Origin: Bacillota bacterium | GTDB taxonomy: Bacteria > Bacillota > Dehalobacteriia > UBA4068 > UBA4997 | Length of the DNA: 53,146 bases | Direction: 5' to 3' | Assembly (NCBI GenBank): GCA_021769035.1 | Contig: JAETTP010000017.1 | Span: 1-53,146, forward strand | Part shown: positions 26,235 to 33,421 of the stretch, in pieces | Layout of the letters: each line of letters starts with the position of its first letter | Position numbering within the stretch: position 1 is the stretch's first letter | Position numbers and translations under genes: made by a program | Notes under the pieces: model-generated | Databases searched by the model: none | Seen by the model: the letters and a program-made list of their open reading frames with translations, nothing else | Told to the model about the DNA's origin: nothing

Positions 26235-26838
26235 AATATGTGACCGTTATCAGGTAAACTTTATGGCTTAGGTCTGGCAAGTTTTCCTAATGGCCGCACC
26301 ACTGCGTCGCCGCGGTGGCGGTTCCCACTTACGGGCCAATCTGGGGCGTTGCCGCACCCAGCGCCAAATCACCACTTAGACCATACTATAATCCCTGCTA
26401 ACATCAGTCTAGGAGCTTTCCTCAACGCCACCACCACATTTTTAGCCTCTTTTGCATCAGTGGTTTCATCAGGGGGTGCTGTGGTCTGGTCAAACCGAAC
26501 AGACCCTGTTTTGTCAAGCCCGCTTGCCAGCAGGCAATCCACCACTCACACTCAAGGCAGGCTACGCTGCACCCAGCATTTAACCGAATGCAGGTTTAAT
26601 CCCAAGCCATAGTTATCATGCCTGACCAAAGACATCTCCCCACGCACTTGGGTCTCCACGGAAATTGGGTCGGCTTCCACATGCCGTTGCGGAGCGCCCA
26701 AAAACCTTAACTCCCACTACCAGCCCCCGACTGGGCGTCAGAAGCCAGCAGCAGAAACTTCATCGATGTGCCCTTAACGGATTTTTAGCCCCGTCTTCAA
26801 AATGCAGCGTGACGACTAGAATACTGCGTCACATATTA
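26235..26838 (-). ncRNA. ole: OLE RNA (ornate, large, extremophilic)
   Basis: About 600 nt without a credible gene, rich in local inverted repeats, lying between a strong promoter and an OapA-like gene. Examples: TTTAACC (26579-26585) with GGTTTAA (26593-26599), and GGTCTG (26483-26488) with CAGACC (26500-26505); a GC-rich hairpin area lies at about 26295-26365. OLE RNAs are about 600 nt, are usually next to oapA and often near dxs and other isoprenoid or DNA-repair genes, and bind OapA at the membrane; loss in Bacillus halodurans sensitises cells to ethanol, cold and magnesium stress. Ends are estimates: 5' from the promoter, 3' just before the oapA ribosome site. The call rests on size, structure and context, not on an alignment. 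Confidence 0.82.
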
Positions 26839-26844
26839 CTGTTT

Positions 26845-26873
26845 AGTATAGCATAAACCCGCCCAAAAATCAA
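26845..26873 (-). promoter_or_regulatory. Promoter of the OLE-oapA-dxs unit
   Basis: Leftward TTGATT (26868-26873), exactly 17 nt, then TATACT (26845-26850). It lies 31 nt beyond the yraN stop codon and 7 nt before the inferred RNA 5' end, so the RNA has its own start although it follows the rbgA-rnhB-yraN operon closely. Confidence 0.8.
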
Positions 26874-26903
26874 CTATCTTTTATCGACATTATGCCGATA
26901 TTT

Positions 26904-27257
26904 TCACCAGCGCAGATAATCCTCAATCAGCTCAATCCGCCCGTCCGCGTTAATCGCCAGCAGCAAAAAGCTGCACGCCGCCTCCCGGCCCAGCTTTTGA
27001 TAAAGCCAAGCCTGCGCCGCCAGATACAACCGCCGCCGCTTAGCCGCCGTCACCGCTTCGGTCGGGCCAAACCAAGCGCCCTCGCCGCGATATTTCACCT
27101 CCACAAAGTAAATAACTCCGTCCTTGCGGCAGACAATATCCAGCTCACCGCCGCCACCCCGGAAATTGCGCTGCAAAATCTCATATCCCAGCCCCTGCAA
27201 GTAGCGCACCGCCCGCTCCTCGCCCTGCTGACCCAGCCTAGCGCTTAGTTTGCCCAT
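26904..27257 (-). CDS. yraN: YraN-family (UPF0102) nuclease-like protein
   Basis: 117 residues, full length. The family motif E-A-fold-GGELDIV (Glu38, Asp40) and FVEVKYR (Glu53, Lys55) forms the restriction-endonuclease-like D-ExK site; an early Glu14 in the first helix is also conserved. It probably acts on branched or recombination DNA, but the role is not proven. It lies 9 nt after rnhB, the usual partner. Confidence 0.93.
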   Translation of the reverse strand: MGKLSARLGQQGEERAVRYLQGLGYEILQRNFRGGGGELDIVCRKDGVIYFVEVKYRGEGAWFGPTEAVTAAKRRRLYLAAQAWLYQKLGREAACSFLLLAINADGRIELIEDYLRW

Positions 27258-27266
27258 AATGACACC

Positions 27267-28001
27267 TCACACTTTCTTAATCGGCTTCAACACAAAGCTG
27301 CGCCGGTGGATTGGCGAGGGCCCCAAATCAAAAACCGCCTGCTTGTGTTCCCGCGTGGGATAGCCGGCGTGCTGGGCCAAATTGTAGCCGGGATACATTT
27401 CGTCGTAAAACTGCATCAGCCGGTCGCGATAGCATTTGGCCAAAATGCTGGCTGCGGCAATGCTCAGGCTTTTAGCGTCGCCCTTAATCAGCGCGGTTTG
27501 CGGCAGCGCGCAATAGGCCCGCAGTTCCTCCCGCAGCGGACAGGCCGGCAGCTTGTCCTCCAGGCTCAGCGCATCCAGCAGCAAATGCTGCGGCCGCAGA
27601 GGCAAATTACGCAAAGCACGCAGCATAGCCACCTTAGTGGCCTGCAAAATATTCCAGCGGTCAATATCTCGCACGCCAACCACACCAATCGCCCAGGCCA
27701 GCGCGGCCTGCTTAATCAGCGGCTCCAATGCGTAACGCTTTTTGGCGGAAAGTTTTTTGGAATCATTCACGCCAGCCAACAGCAAGCCAGGCCGCCAAAT
27801 AACCGCCGCCGTCACCACCGGCCCGGCAATCGGGCCGCGGCCAACCTCGTCCAAGCCGGCCGCCAGCTCCACGCCACCCTGCCAAAGCTGTCGTTCATAT
27901 TCCAGCATACCGGCCAGCCTCTCCGCCTCTGCCGTGCCCGCAGCCGCCAATGCCTTTTCCGTAACCTGGCCGTTTCCCAGGCCAAACATCTCAAATTCCA
28001 T
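27267..28001 (-). CDS. rnhB: Ribonuclease HII
   Basis: 244 residues; cuts RNA in RNA-DNA hybrids and at single ribonucleotides. Active-site acids: Asp51-Glu52 in GLDEVGRGP, Asp143 in LLLDAL and Asp175 in IKGDAKSLSIAAASILAK. The tail has YPTREHKQAV and the basic HRRSF element. The N-terminal 45 residues are longer than in the shortest members but common in Bacillota. A second ATG lies four codons in. It sits between rbgA and yraN. Confidence 0.95.
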   Translation of the reverse strand: MEFEMFGLGNGQVTEKALAAAGTAEAERLAGMLEYERQLWQGGVELAAGLDEVGRGPIAGPVVTAAVIWRPGLLLAGVNDSKKLSAKKRYALEPLIKQAALAWAIGVVGVRDIDRWNILQATKVAMLRALRNLPLRPQHLLLDALSLEDKLPACPLREELRAYCALPQTALIKGDAKSLSIAAASILAKCYRDRLMQFYDEMYPGYNLAQHAGYPTREHKQAVFDLGPSPIHRRSFVLKPIKKV

Positions 28002-28031
28002 TAACTCAATCCTATTATATTTTAGCCATTA

Positions 28032-28892
28032 TTATATTTCGTCCATAGTGAAGCGGCCAATTTTGCCATTGCGGAATTCCGCCAGCAGCAAGCGGGCCGC
28101 CTCCTCCAAACGCACCACGCCGCCGCCTGCCAACAACCCCCTGGCCCGGCCAATATCCTCCAGCACCTGCTCCGGCAAACGGCCGGCTAACGCCTCCGGC
28201 TGCAATTTATAGCGTTCCGCCAAGGCCGCCTGGCCGTGGGCCAGCAGCCAATCCAAAAGCTGCAAGGAAACCTGATATTGGTCGTAGACCGTTTCGCTGA
28301 TAGCTCCCGTCACCGCCAAGCGCAAGGCCACCTCCGGCTGCTCAAATTTGGGCCAGAGCACGCCGGGCGTATCCAACAGCTCAATCTGCTCGCCAAAGCG
28401 CACCCACTGCTTGCCACGCGTCACGCCCGGTTTGTTGCCGGTTTTGCTGGCCGCTTTGGGCAGCAGAGCGTTAATCAAAGTGCTTTTGCCGGTGTTGGGG
28501 GAACCCACCACCATCGCGCGCACCGGCCGGCGGCGGCGGCCTTTGGCCGCCAGCTCCGCAAACAGGGGCTGGGCGGCCTGCATAATTTGACGTTCCAGCT
28601 CCTTAACGCCCTGGGTTTGCTGGGCGTTGATAGCTACGGCACCAGCGCAATCCGGGCGGCCGGCCAAAGCCGCCAGCCAGCGTTTGGTGGCGGCAGCGTC
28701 GGCCAAATCCCGCTTGTTTAGCACCATCAGCATCGGTTTTTGGTGCAAAATTTTATCAAAATCCGGATTGTAGCTGGAGCGCGGAATCCGCGCGTCCAAC
28801 ACCACCAGCGACATATCCACAATCCGAATATCCTCCTGCATCAACCGCTTAGCTTTGGCCATATGACCGGGATACCACTGAATTACTGTCAT
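28032..28892 (-). CDS. rbgA: Ribosome biogenesis GTPase RbgA (YlqF)
   Basis: 286 residues of a circularly permuted GTPase: G4 NKRD (59-62) comes before the P-loop GSPNTGKST (130-138) and G3 DTPG (174-177). The N-terminus MTVIQWYPGHMAKA is diagnostic, and the C-terminal domain (about 210-286) is the rRNA-binding ANTAR-like part. RbgA helps late 50S subunit assembly. ATG follows CAGGAG. Its first seven codons and leader are the source of the tandem array just upstream. Confidence 0.96.
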   Translation of the reverse strand: MTVIQWYPGHMAKAKRLMQEDIRIVDMSLVVLDARIPRSSYNPDFDKILHQKPMLMVLNKRDLADAAATKRWLAALAGRPDCAGAVAINAQQTQGVKELERQIMQAAQPLFAELAAKGRRRRPVRAMVVGSPNTGKSTLINALLPKAASKTGNKPGVTRGKQWVRFGEQIELLDTPGVLWPKFEQPEVALRLAVTGAISETVYDQYQVSLQLLDWLLAHGQAALAERYKLQPEALAGRLPEQVLEDIGRARGLLAGGGVVRLEEAARLLLAEFRNGKIGRFTMDEI

Positions 28893-29586
28893 AAGATTAC
28901 TCCTGTTTAACTAAAAAATTTAAGAAAAAAATCTGAAAGATTTTTTTATACCACTGAATTACTGCCATAAACAACTTCTACTTCACTAAAAAATTTAGAA
29001 AGAAAAATCTAAAAGATTTTTTTATACCACTGAATTACTGCCATAAACAACTTCTACTTCACTAAAAAATTTAAGAAAAAAATCTGAAAGATTTTTTTAT
29101 ACCACTGAATTACTACCATAAACAACTTCTACTTCACTAAAAAATTTAGAAAGAAAAATCTAAAAGATTTTTTTATACCACTGAATTACTACCATAAACA
29201 ACTTCTACTTCACTAAAAAATTTAGAAAGAAAACTCTAAAAGATTTTTTTATACCACTGGATTACTACCATAAACAACTTCTACTTCACTAAAAAATTTA
29301 GAAAGAAAATCAGAAAGATTTTTTTATACCACTGAATTACTACCATAAACAACTTCTACTTCACTAAAAAATTTAGAAAGAAAAATCTAAAAGATTTTTT
29401 TATACCACTGAATTACTGCCATAAACAACTTCTACTTCACTAAAAATTTAGAAAGAAAAATCTAAAAGATTTTTTATACCACTGAATTACTGCCATAAAC
29501 AACTTCTACTTCACTAAAAAATTTAGAAAGAAAAATCTAAAAGATTCTTTTCACCATTGAATAACTGTCATAAACAACTTCTATTC
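28872..29586 (-). repeat. Tandem array of about nine 74-76 bp units copying the rbgA start
   Basis: Units begin at 28872, 28948, 29024, 29099, 29175, 29251, 29326, 29402 and 29476, with a degenerate last one from about 29551 to the stop codon of the next gene. The first unit contains the true rbgA start. Read leftward, every unit has an ATG followed by codons for [A/V/T]-V-I-Q-W and, except in the last, Y, then an AT-only palindrome built on AAATCT-ttt-AGATTT (perfect in most units). Most copies encode M-[A/V]-V-I-Q-W-Y-K-K-I-F and stop; some run to about 21-23 codons. The rbgA ribosome site CAGGAG has become GTAGAAG in the copies. There are no unique spacers, so this is not CRISPR. Confidence 0.95.
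28897..28968 (-). CDS. Possible leader mini-ORF directly before rbgA
   Basis: The array unit next to rbgA encodes 23 residues, starting M-A-V-I-Q-W-Y-K-K-I-F and ending V-K-Q-E. Its TAA lies inside the rbgA ribosome site region, 4 nt before the rbgA ATG. If translated it could couple to rbgA, but its own ribosome site is poor, so it may be a silent by-product of duplication. Confidence 0.2.
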   Translation of the reverse strand: MAVIQWYKKIFQIFFLNFLVKQE

Positions 29587-30912
29587 CCATTTTGTAATAT
29601 GCCACTGCTCATCATCATAGTTAAAATATACGAAATGGTGACGTAAAACGTAAAAATCACCGCAACGGCCCTCGGAAAGCTGTTTCCAATTTTTGGAGGC
29701 CAAATCCACATAGAACAAAGGCCCGCTCAAGCTATCGCTCCGTCCATTAACATTCACATTAGTATGCGTGCTGTAAAAAACCTTGCTGCCAATCGCCTTT
29801 ACCTGCTGAATAGTGTAACCGTCCTGCAATGTCAGCAAAAGCTGCTTGCCGGAGCCGTCCTCCCGGCAGCGGTAAAGCGAGGTTTTATCATCATCGGTAA
29901 AATATGCCCAGCCGTTATCATAGGCAGAAACCGGCTGCGCCAATTTCACCGCGTTTTGTCCGTCCAAATCGGCGCAAAATGTTTTTACATCATAATAATG
30001 ATTGTAATATAACTTGTCCCCGGCAAACCAGTAAAGAGGCATTGGGCCGCTTGCCACCTGCTGGGCCTCCCCACCGGCCAGCGGCCGACGCTGCAAAACC
30101 AACTCGCCGCCGTATCTATCCGCGGAGTTACACCAGTACAGCCAACCGTCATATACGCTGAAACGCCAAACCCTGTCCTGCACCTGCTCGCAGGCCTTGC
30201 TCTGCAAATCAAAGCGCATTAGCTTGCCGTTATCGCTAAAGTACAGGCCACCGCCCCAAACCTGCAAACCGTCGCAGTATTTGGTTTCCTGCAAAACCGT
30301 TTCCGCCAGCGTTTCCTTGGCAAAGGCCTTAATCCGATAAAGTTGCGCCTGCTTATCGAAAACCGCCAGGTAAATATTGTCCGCGTCCTCCGCGCAGTTG
30401 GCCTCCGGGCCGTTGGGCAGGCCGCCAGCCCAAACCGGCAGTTCGGCGTCCGCCGCCGGCTCAATATCAATAATATGGTCGGCATAGCTAACTTTAGCCC
30501 CCAGCTGCTCGCCAATGAAACGCAGCGGCACAAAAACCGCGCCGCCCCGCAGTTGCGGGCTTTGCGGCAGCTGCACTGCCTGCCCGTTCACCTGCGCCTG
30601 CGCGCTGCCCGGCCGCAAAAGCAGCGTTTTTTCATCTAAAGTGATTTCCACCTGCCCGTTTTGCCACTGCACCTGCGCTCCTAAGGCCATGCTAACCGCC
30701 CGCAGCGGCACCAAAACACTGCCGCCGCTTTCATAGGGCGACACATTCAGCGGCAGATACTGACCGTTGACGTAAATCGCCTTGTCGTCCAACAAAATTT
30801 CCTCATCATCGCCGGGTAGCACTTGAACCGTTGCCGCCAGGGCCACAGAAGAGCACACAAGCAGTAAAACACACGCCAATAAAGCGCAAGCAACACTATT
30901 TTTCCACTTCAT
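29581..30912 (-). CDS. Secreted protein with copper-amine-oxidase-type stalk domain and a repeat C-terminus
   Basis: 443 residues with a signal peptide (about 1-26, cut after ALA). Residues about 45-150 form two stalk-type modules: VLVPLRAVSMALGAQVQW and FVPLRFIGEQLGAKVSY are the classic repeats of this domain. From about 165 on, recurring segments such as NIYLAVFDKQAQLYRI, GGLYFSDNGKLMRF and DGWLYWCNSADRYG suggest a DUF5050-like beta-propeller. It probably works at the cell surface; no enzyme site is visible. GGGAG precedes the ATG. The tandem array begins right after its stop codon. Confidence 0.85.
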   Translation of the reverse strand: MKWKNSVACALLACVLLLVCSSVALAATVQVLPGDDEEILLDDKAIYVNGQYLPLNVSPYESGGSVLVPLRAVSMALGAQVQWQNGQVEITLDEKTLLLRPGSAQAQVNGQAVQLPQSPQLRGGAVFVPLRFIGEQLGAKVSYADHIIDIEPAADAELPVWAGGLPNGPEANCAEDADNIYLAVFDKQAQLYRIKAFAKETLAETVLQETKYCDGLQVWGGGLYFSDNGKLMRFDLQSKACEQVQDRVWRFSVYDGWLYWCNSADRYGGELVLQRRPLAGGEAQQVASGPMPLYWFAGDKLYYNHYYDVKTFCADLDGQNAVKLAQPVSAYDNGWAYFTDDDKTSLYRCREDGSGKQLLLTLQDGYTIQQVKAIGSKVFYSTHTNVNVNGRSDSLSGPLFYVDLASKNWKQLSEGRCGDFYVLRHHFVYFNYDDEQWHITKWE

Positions 30913-30968
30913 ACACTTTCACTCCCTTTTTTTATTTTGGTTATTGTAATTATATCACATTCAAGCGT

Positions 30969-30984
30969 CCTTTCACAAGCTAAA
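30969..30984 (+). repeat. 16-bp direct repeat, left copy
   Basis: CCTTTCACAAGCTAAA occurs here and again, identical and in the same orientation, at 31565-31580. The two copies bracket the small HTH gene and its divergent partner. The left copy overlaps the last codons of the HTH gene. Confidence 0.85.
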
Positions 30985-31225
30985 CTTCACCATCGGAACA
31001 ATCCAAGTTCAGGCCTTGCGTTTTCAAATATTCATCACGTCCCAACAAAAAATCGGTGGACACATTAAAAAAGTCCGCCAGCTGAATAAGCGTAGCAAAC
31101 GACGGTGTGCGCTCTGCCTGCTCATATTTTTGATAGGCATTAAGCGTCACTCCCAACAGGTCAGCCATATATTGCTGCGTGTACTTGTGCTGAACCCTAA
31201 GTTCCCGTAATCTTTTATTAAACAT
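30980..31225 (-). CDS. XRE-family repressor
   Basis: 81 residues; a single Cro/CI helix-turn-helix (about 4-60) with TQQYMADLLGVTLNAYQKYEQ as helices 2 and 3 and the usual PSFATLIQLADFFNVSTDFLLG follow-on. It faces a small gene across a 95-bp gap that holds two palindromes with the half-site CATACA, so it very likely represses that promoter and perhaps its own. The arrangement recalls phage immunity regions and toxin-antitoxin or mobile cassettes, but no known partner is recognised. Confidence 0.88.
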   Translation of the reverse strand: MFNKRLRELRVQHKYTQQYMADLLGVTLNAYQKYEQAERTPSFATLIQLADFFNVSTDFLLGRDEYLKTQGLNLDCSDGEV

Positions 31226-31241
31226 TTTTCACCTCAAAGCC

Positions 31242-31301
31242 TTGACATTACATACAAATTGTACTATAATAAGTTCAAAACATCTACATACATTTTGTAT
31301 G
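31242..31301 (+). promoter_or_regulatory. Consensus promoter with two CATACA operators
   Basis: TTGACA (31242-31247), 17-nt spacer and TATAAT (31265-31270), a full consensus. Operator 1, CATACA-aat-TGTACT (31251-31265), lies inside the spacer; operator 2, CATACA-ttt-TGTATG (31287-31301), a perfect palindrome, lies just downstream of the start. Binding at either would shut the promoter. The divergent HTH protein is the likely ligand. Confidence 0.85.
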
Positions 31302-31320
31302 CAATAATAGGAGGTATCTT

Positions 31321-31560
31321 ATGACAAACTTATCCTTAAAAGAAATCACCTTACAACTGGAAAAAGTACAATCTGAAATTTATATGATTGATAGCCTGGC
31401 ATTTACAATTTACGTTGCTCTAGGCACTGATTTATATCCGTCATCAGATTTTTCCGGAGCGTTAGCCAGCTTAAACAACAAAACAACAGATTTATCTGAA
31501 CAAATAACCCAAATTGTTGACATTTTATGTACATATTTAAGAGGAAGAGATGATAATTAA
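31321..31560 (+). CDS. Small unknown protein controlled by the adjacent HTH repressor
   Basis: 79 residues, acidic, largely helical by eye: a first heptad-like stretch LKEITLQLEKVQSEIYMI, a short hydrophobic middle FTIYVALG and a second helix TTDLSEQITQIVDILCTYL. AGGAGG precedes the ATG and the promoter is consensus, so it should be strongly expressed when not repressed. I do not recognise a family. It could be a toxin, an anti-repressor or a cargo peptide of a small mobile module. Confidence 0.75.
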   Translation: MTNLSLKEITLQLEKVQSEIYMIDSLAFTIYVALGTDLYPSSDFSGALASLNNKTTDLSEQITQIVDILCTYLRGRDDN

Positions 31561-31564
31561 CCGC

Positions 31565-31580
31565 CCTTTCACAAGCTAAA
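31565..31580 (+). repeat. 16-bp direct repeat, right copy
   Basis: Identical to 30969-30984, located 5 nt after the stop codon of the 79-residue gene. The first base of the match is 596 bp from that of the left copy. Confidence 0.85.
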
Positions 31581-31619
31581 AAAACGCCTCCGCCGCAAAA
31601 AATCGGCAAAGGCGTTTTT
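31581..31619. terminator. Bidirectional terminator
   Basis: AAAACGCCT and AGGCGTTTT arms with an inner CCG/CGG pair and T runs on each strand. It ends the 79-residue gene from the left and the sigma/regulator operon from the right. Confidence 0.85.
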
Positions 31620-31637
31620 CCTTTTTTGCTCACACAA

Positions 31638-32699
31638 TCAAGGCTGGCCAAACTCGGAACGCTCAATCTCAGTTATCTTATATTCATCGCTGCGATAATT
31701 GTAAACCACACGCACCACATCCACAATATCCGTATGGTTATAGGACAAAGCCGCGTCATAGCCCAATGTATCATTGTCCAGCCAGCGCAAATTCCCACAA
31801 CCGCTGTAGGTTTCGTGGTCGATACGAATATCAGCAAAACGCTCCTCGTCGCTCTGACACGCCCACAGCGCCCGGCTGCTGCCAATCAGCTCACTGCTGA
31901 AATGGCCGTCAATAAAATTTATCACCACCACAAAATTGCTCTTGTTGGAGCAGAGGCCCACCGCAAGCAGCCTGCCGTCCGGCGAGGGCAGCAAATCGGT
32001 AATATACATCATTGGGTCAAAAAAGGTGATGAAAGATTCCAGCTGCCCGTCCTTAATCCGCCAAAGCTGATTGTAGCTGCCGTAATCGGAATAATCATTA
32101 AACAAAGTGAAGAAAATGCTGCCGTCTGCCATTTTACAAAGCAGCGGGCTTTCAAATTTCTGCTCCAAAATATCCAGCGCAAAGGCCGCCGCCTCTGCCA
32201 GCTTAGGCTCCGGATTGCTTAAAAAAGGCTGCAATGCCTGGGCCGCCCGCTCCCGCAGTTCTGGGTCATTGTAAAGCTCCACCAACCGGTTTATAGCAAT
32301 ATACTGCTTATACATATCCCCGGAATTAAGCGCCTCAAACAAAACCTCCGGCTGCTGCACCACATTCAGTTCCTCGCCATACAATTCCACTTCCTCCAGC
32401 TGGTCTGGAGTTAAATGACGCAGATAAAACTCCCGCTTGGCCTCCTGCTCCTGCTGCAAGCTGTTCATCGCCCAAGCCAGCGTGGAGCAGGAAAACATCA
32501 GGGCCATTGCCAAAACCGCCGCCACTCCCTTATACCAGTTAAAAGCCGGCCGTTTGGTCGTTTTTTGCCGCCCTTGATCCGGCAGAGCCTCCGCCACCAG
32601 TTCCGGGTCAACCTCCGCCAAAAGCCGGGCGGCCGCCAACCCTTGCTGCTCCCTTAGCTGTTCATTCTGCGGCTCATTATGCAAACGTTCCTCGCTCAT
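31638..32699 (-). CDS. Membrane regulator paired with the ECF sigma factor (putative anti-sigma)
   Basis: 353 residues: an N-terminal cytoplasmic part of about 57 residues, one membrane helix (about 58-77) and a large outer domain. The outer part begins with a helical region that looks HEAT-like (YKQYIAINRLVELYNDPELRERAAQAL, then EPKLAEAAAFALDIL) and ends with beta-rich segments of unknown type. The start ATG overlaps the stop of the sigma gene by 4 nt, so it is the coupled partner and most likely holds the sigma factor at the membrane. No zinc-binding anti-sigma motif is visible, so the mode of binding is open. Confidence 0.7.
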   Translation of the reverse strand: MSEERLHNEPQNEQLREQQGLAAARLLAEVDPELVAEALPDQGRQKTTKRPAFNWYKGVAAVLAMALMFSCSTLAWAMNSLQQEQEAKREFYLRHLTPDQLEEVELYGEELNVVQQPEVLFEALNSGDMYKQYIAINRLVELYNDPELRERAAQALQPFLSNPEPKLAEAAAFALDILEQKFESPLLCKMADGSIFFTLFNDYSDYGSYNQLWRIKDGQLESFITFFDPMMYITDLLPSPDGRLLAVGLCSNKSNFVVVINFIDGHFSSELIGSSRALWACQSDEERFADIRIDHETYSGCGNLRWLDNDTLGYDAALSYNHTDIVDVVRVVYNYRSDEYKITEIERSEFGQP

Positions 32700-33268
32700 A
32701 TCTCAAACCCCTCCTTTTGTAAGTAATCCCGCAAGCTGCTGCGCATACGGCACAGTCTGGCCGCCGCGGCCCCTGCCGACAAGCCGGCCTGTTCGGCCGC
32801 CGCGCTCAGCGGCTCAAAATACCAGTAACGCCGCAAAAACAACTGGCGATTCTGCTGGCTTTGCCCACGCAAAAAGGTGTTCAAGGCCTCCGCCAACCCC
32901 TCCCGGCCCAGCGCCTCCTCCGGCTGCAAGCCGCCCGGCAACATCTCAGCCAGCTCGTCAAGCGGCAGCCGCAAATCGGGCCGGCGCTTTTGGGCCGTGT
33001 TGTAGGCGTACTTCTTCAAAGCCAGGTTGCGCACCAGCCGCAACAAAAACGCCGGCAGCTTGTCCGGCCGCTGGGGCGGTATCAACTGCCAAAGCGTAAA
33101 GTAAGCGTCGTTCACACACTCGCCCACGTCTTCCGGCAAAGCCAGCACATTGCCGGCCACCCGCCGGCAAAGCCGTTCATATTTCCGCTTCACCTCCTGC
33201 AAGGCGGCCTCCTGCCGCTGAAACAGCATATTGACAATTTCTGCGTCCGTCAACTCTTCCTCAGCCAT
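32696..33268 (-). CDS. ECF-type RNA polymerase sigma factor
   Basis: About 190 residues. Region 2 (about 8-80) includes VGECVNDAYFTLWQLIPP, like the D-x-x-Q/N-D-x-x-x-x-W pattern of ECF region 2.3, and LPAFLLRLVRNLALKKY of region 2.4; region 4 (about 130-185) has RQLFLRRYWYFEPLSAAAEQAGLS as the helix-turn-helix. ATG at 33268 follows GGGGGAA. It is the first gene of a two-gene unit with a membrane protein. What it senses is unknown. Confidence 0.88.
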   Translation of the reverse strand: MAEEELTDAEIVNMLFQRQEAALQEVKRKYERLCRRVAGNVLALPEDVGECVNDAYFTLWQLIPPQRPDKLPAFLLRLVRNLALKKYAYNTAQKRRPDLRLPLDELAEMLPGGLQPEEALGREGLAEALNTFLRGQSQQNRQLFLRRYWYFEPLSAAAEQAGLSAGAAAARLCRMRSSLRDYLQKEGFEI

Positions 33269-33360
33269 CACAAATTCCCCCTCTCGTTTTCCGTCTTCAT
33301 ATATTAAGTACGCTTTTAAACTAGAATATTACGCAACTCAACAAATTTTTCAAAAAAAAC

Positions 33361-33390
33361 TTGACAAAACGATTGTTCGTGAATTATACT
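33361..33390 (+). promoter_or_regulatory. Promoter of the AlkD-like gene
   Basis: TTGACA (33361-33366), 18-nt spacer and TATACT (33385-33390), followed by AAGGAG at about 33409 before the ATG. Confidence 0.8.
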
Positions 33391-33421
33391 ATAGATAACA
33401 TTTAGCTTAAGGAGCTTCAAA

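Noticed and set aside
26235-26838. RNase P RNA, because the minus strand has GAGGAAAG
   Set aside because: The conserved 3' ACAGA element and the rest of the P4 core are not found, while the neighbours (OapA-like gene, dxs) fit OLE RNA.
26349-26856. Short open frames on the plus strand in the OLE region
   Set aside because: They have no ribosome sites, no recognisable protein pattern and lie opposite a structured RNA.
28872-29586. Regular repeats suggesting a CRISPR array
   Set aside because: The 74-76 bp units are contiguous and nearly identical over their whole length, with no unique spacers and no cas genes nearby.
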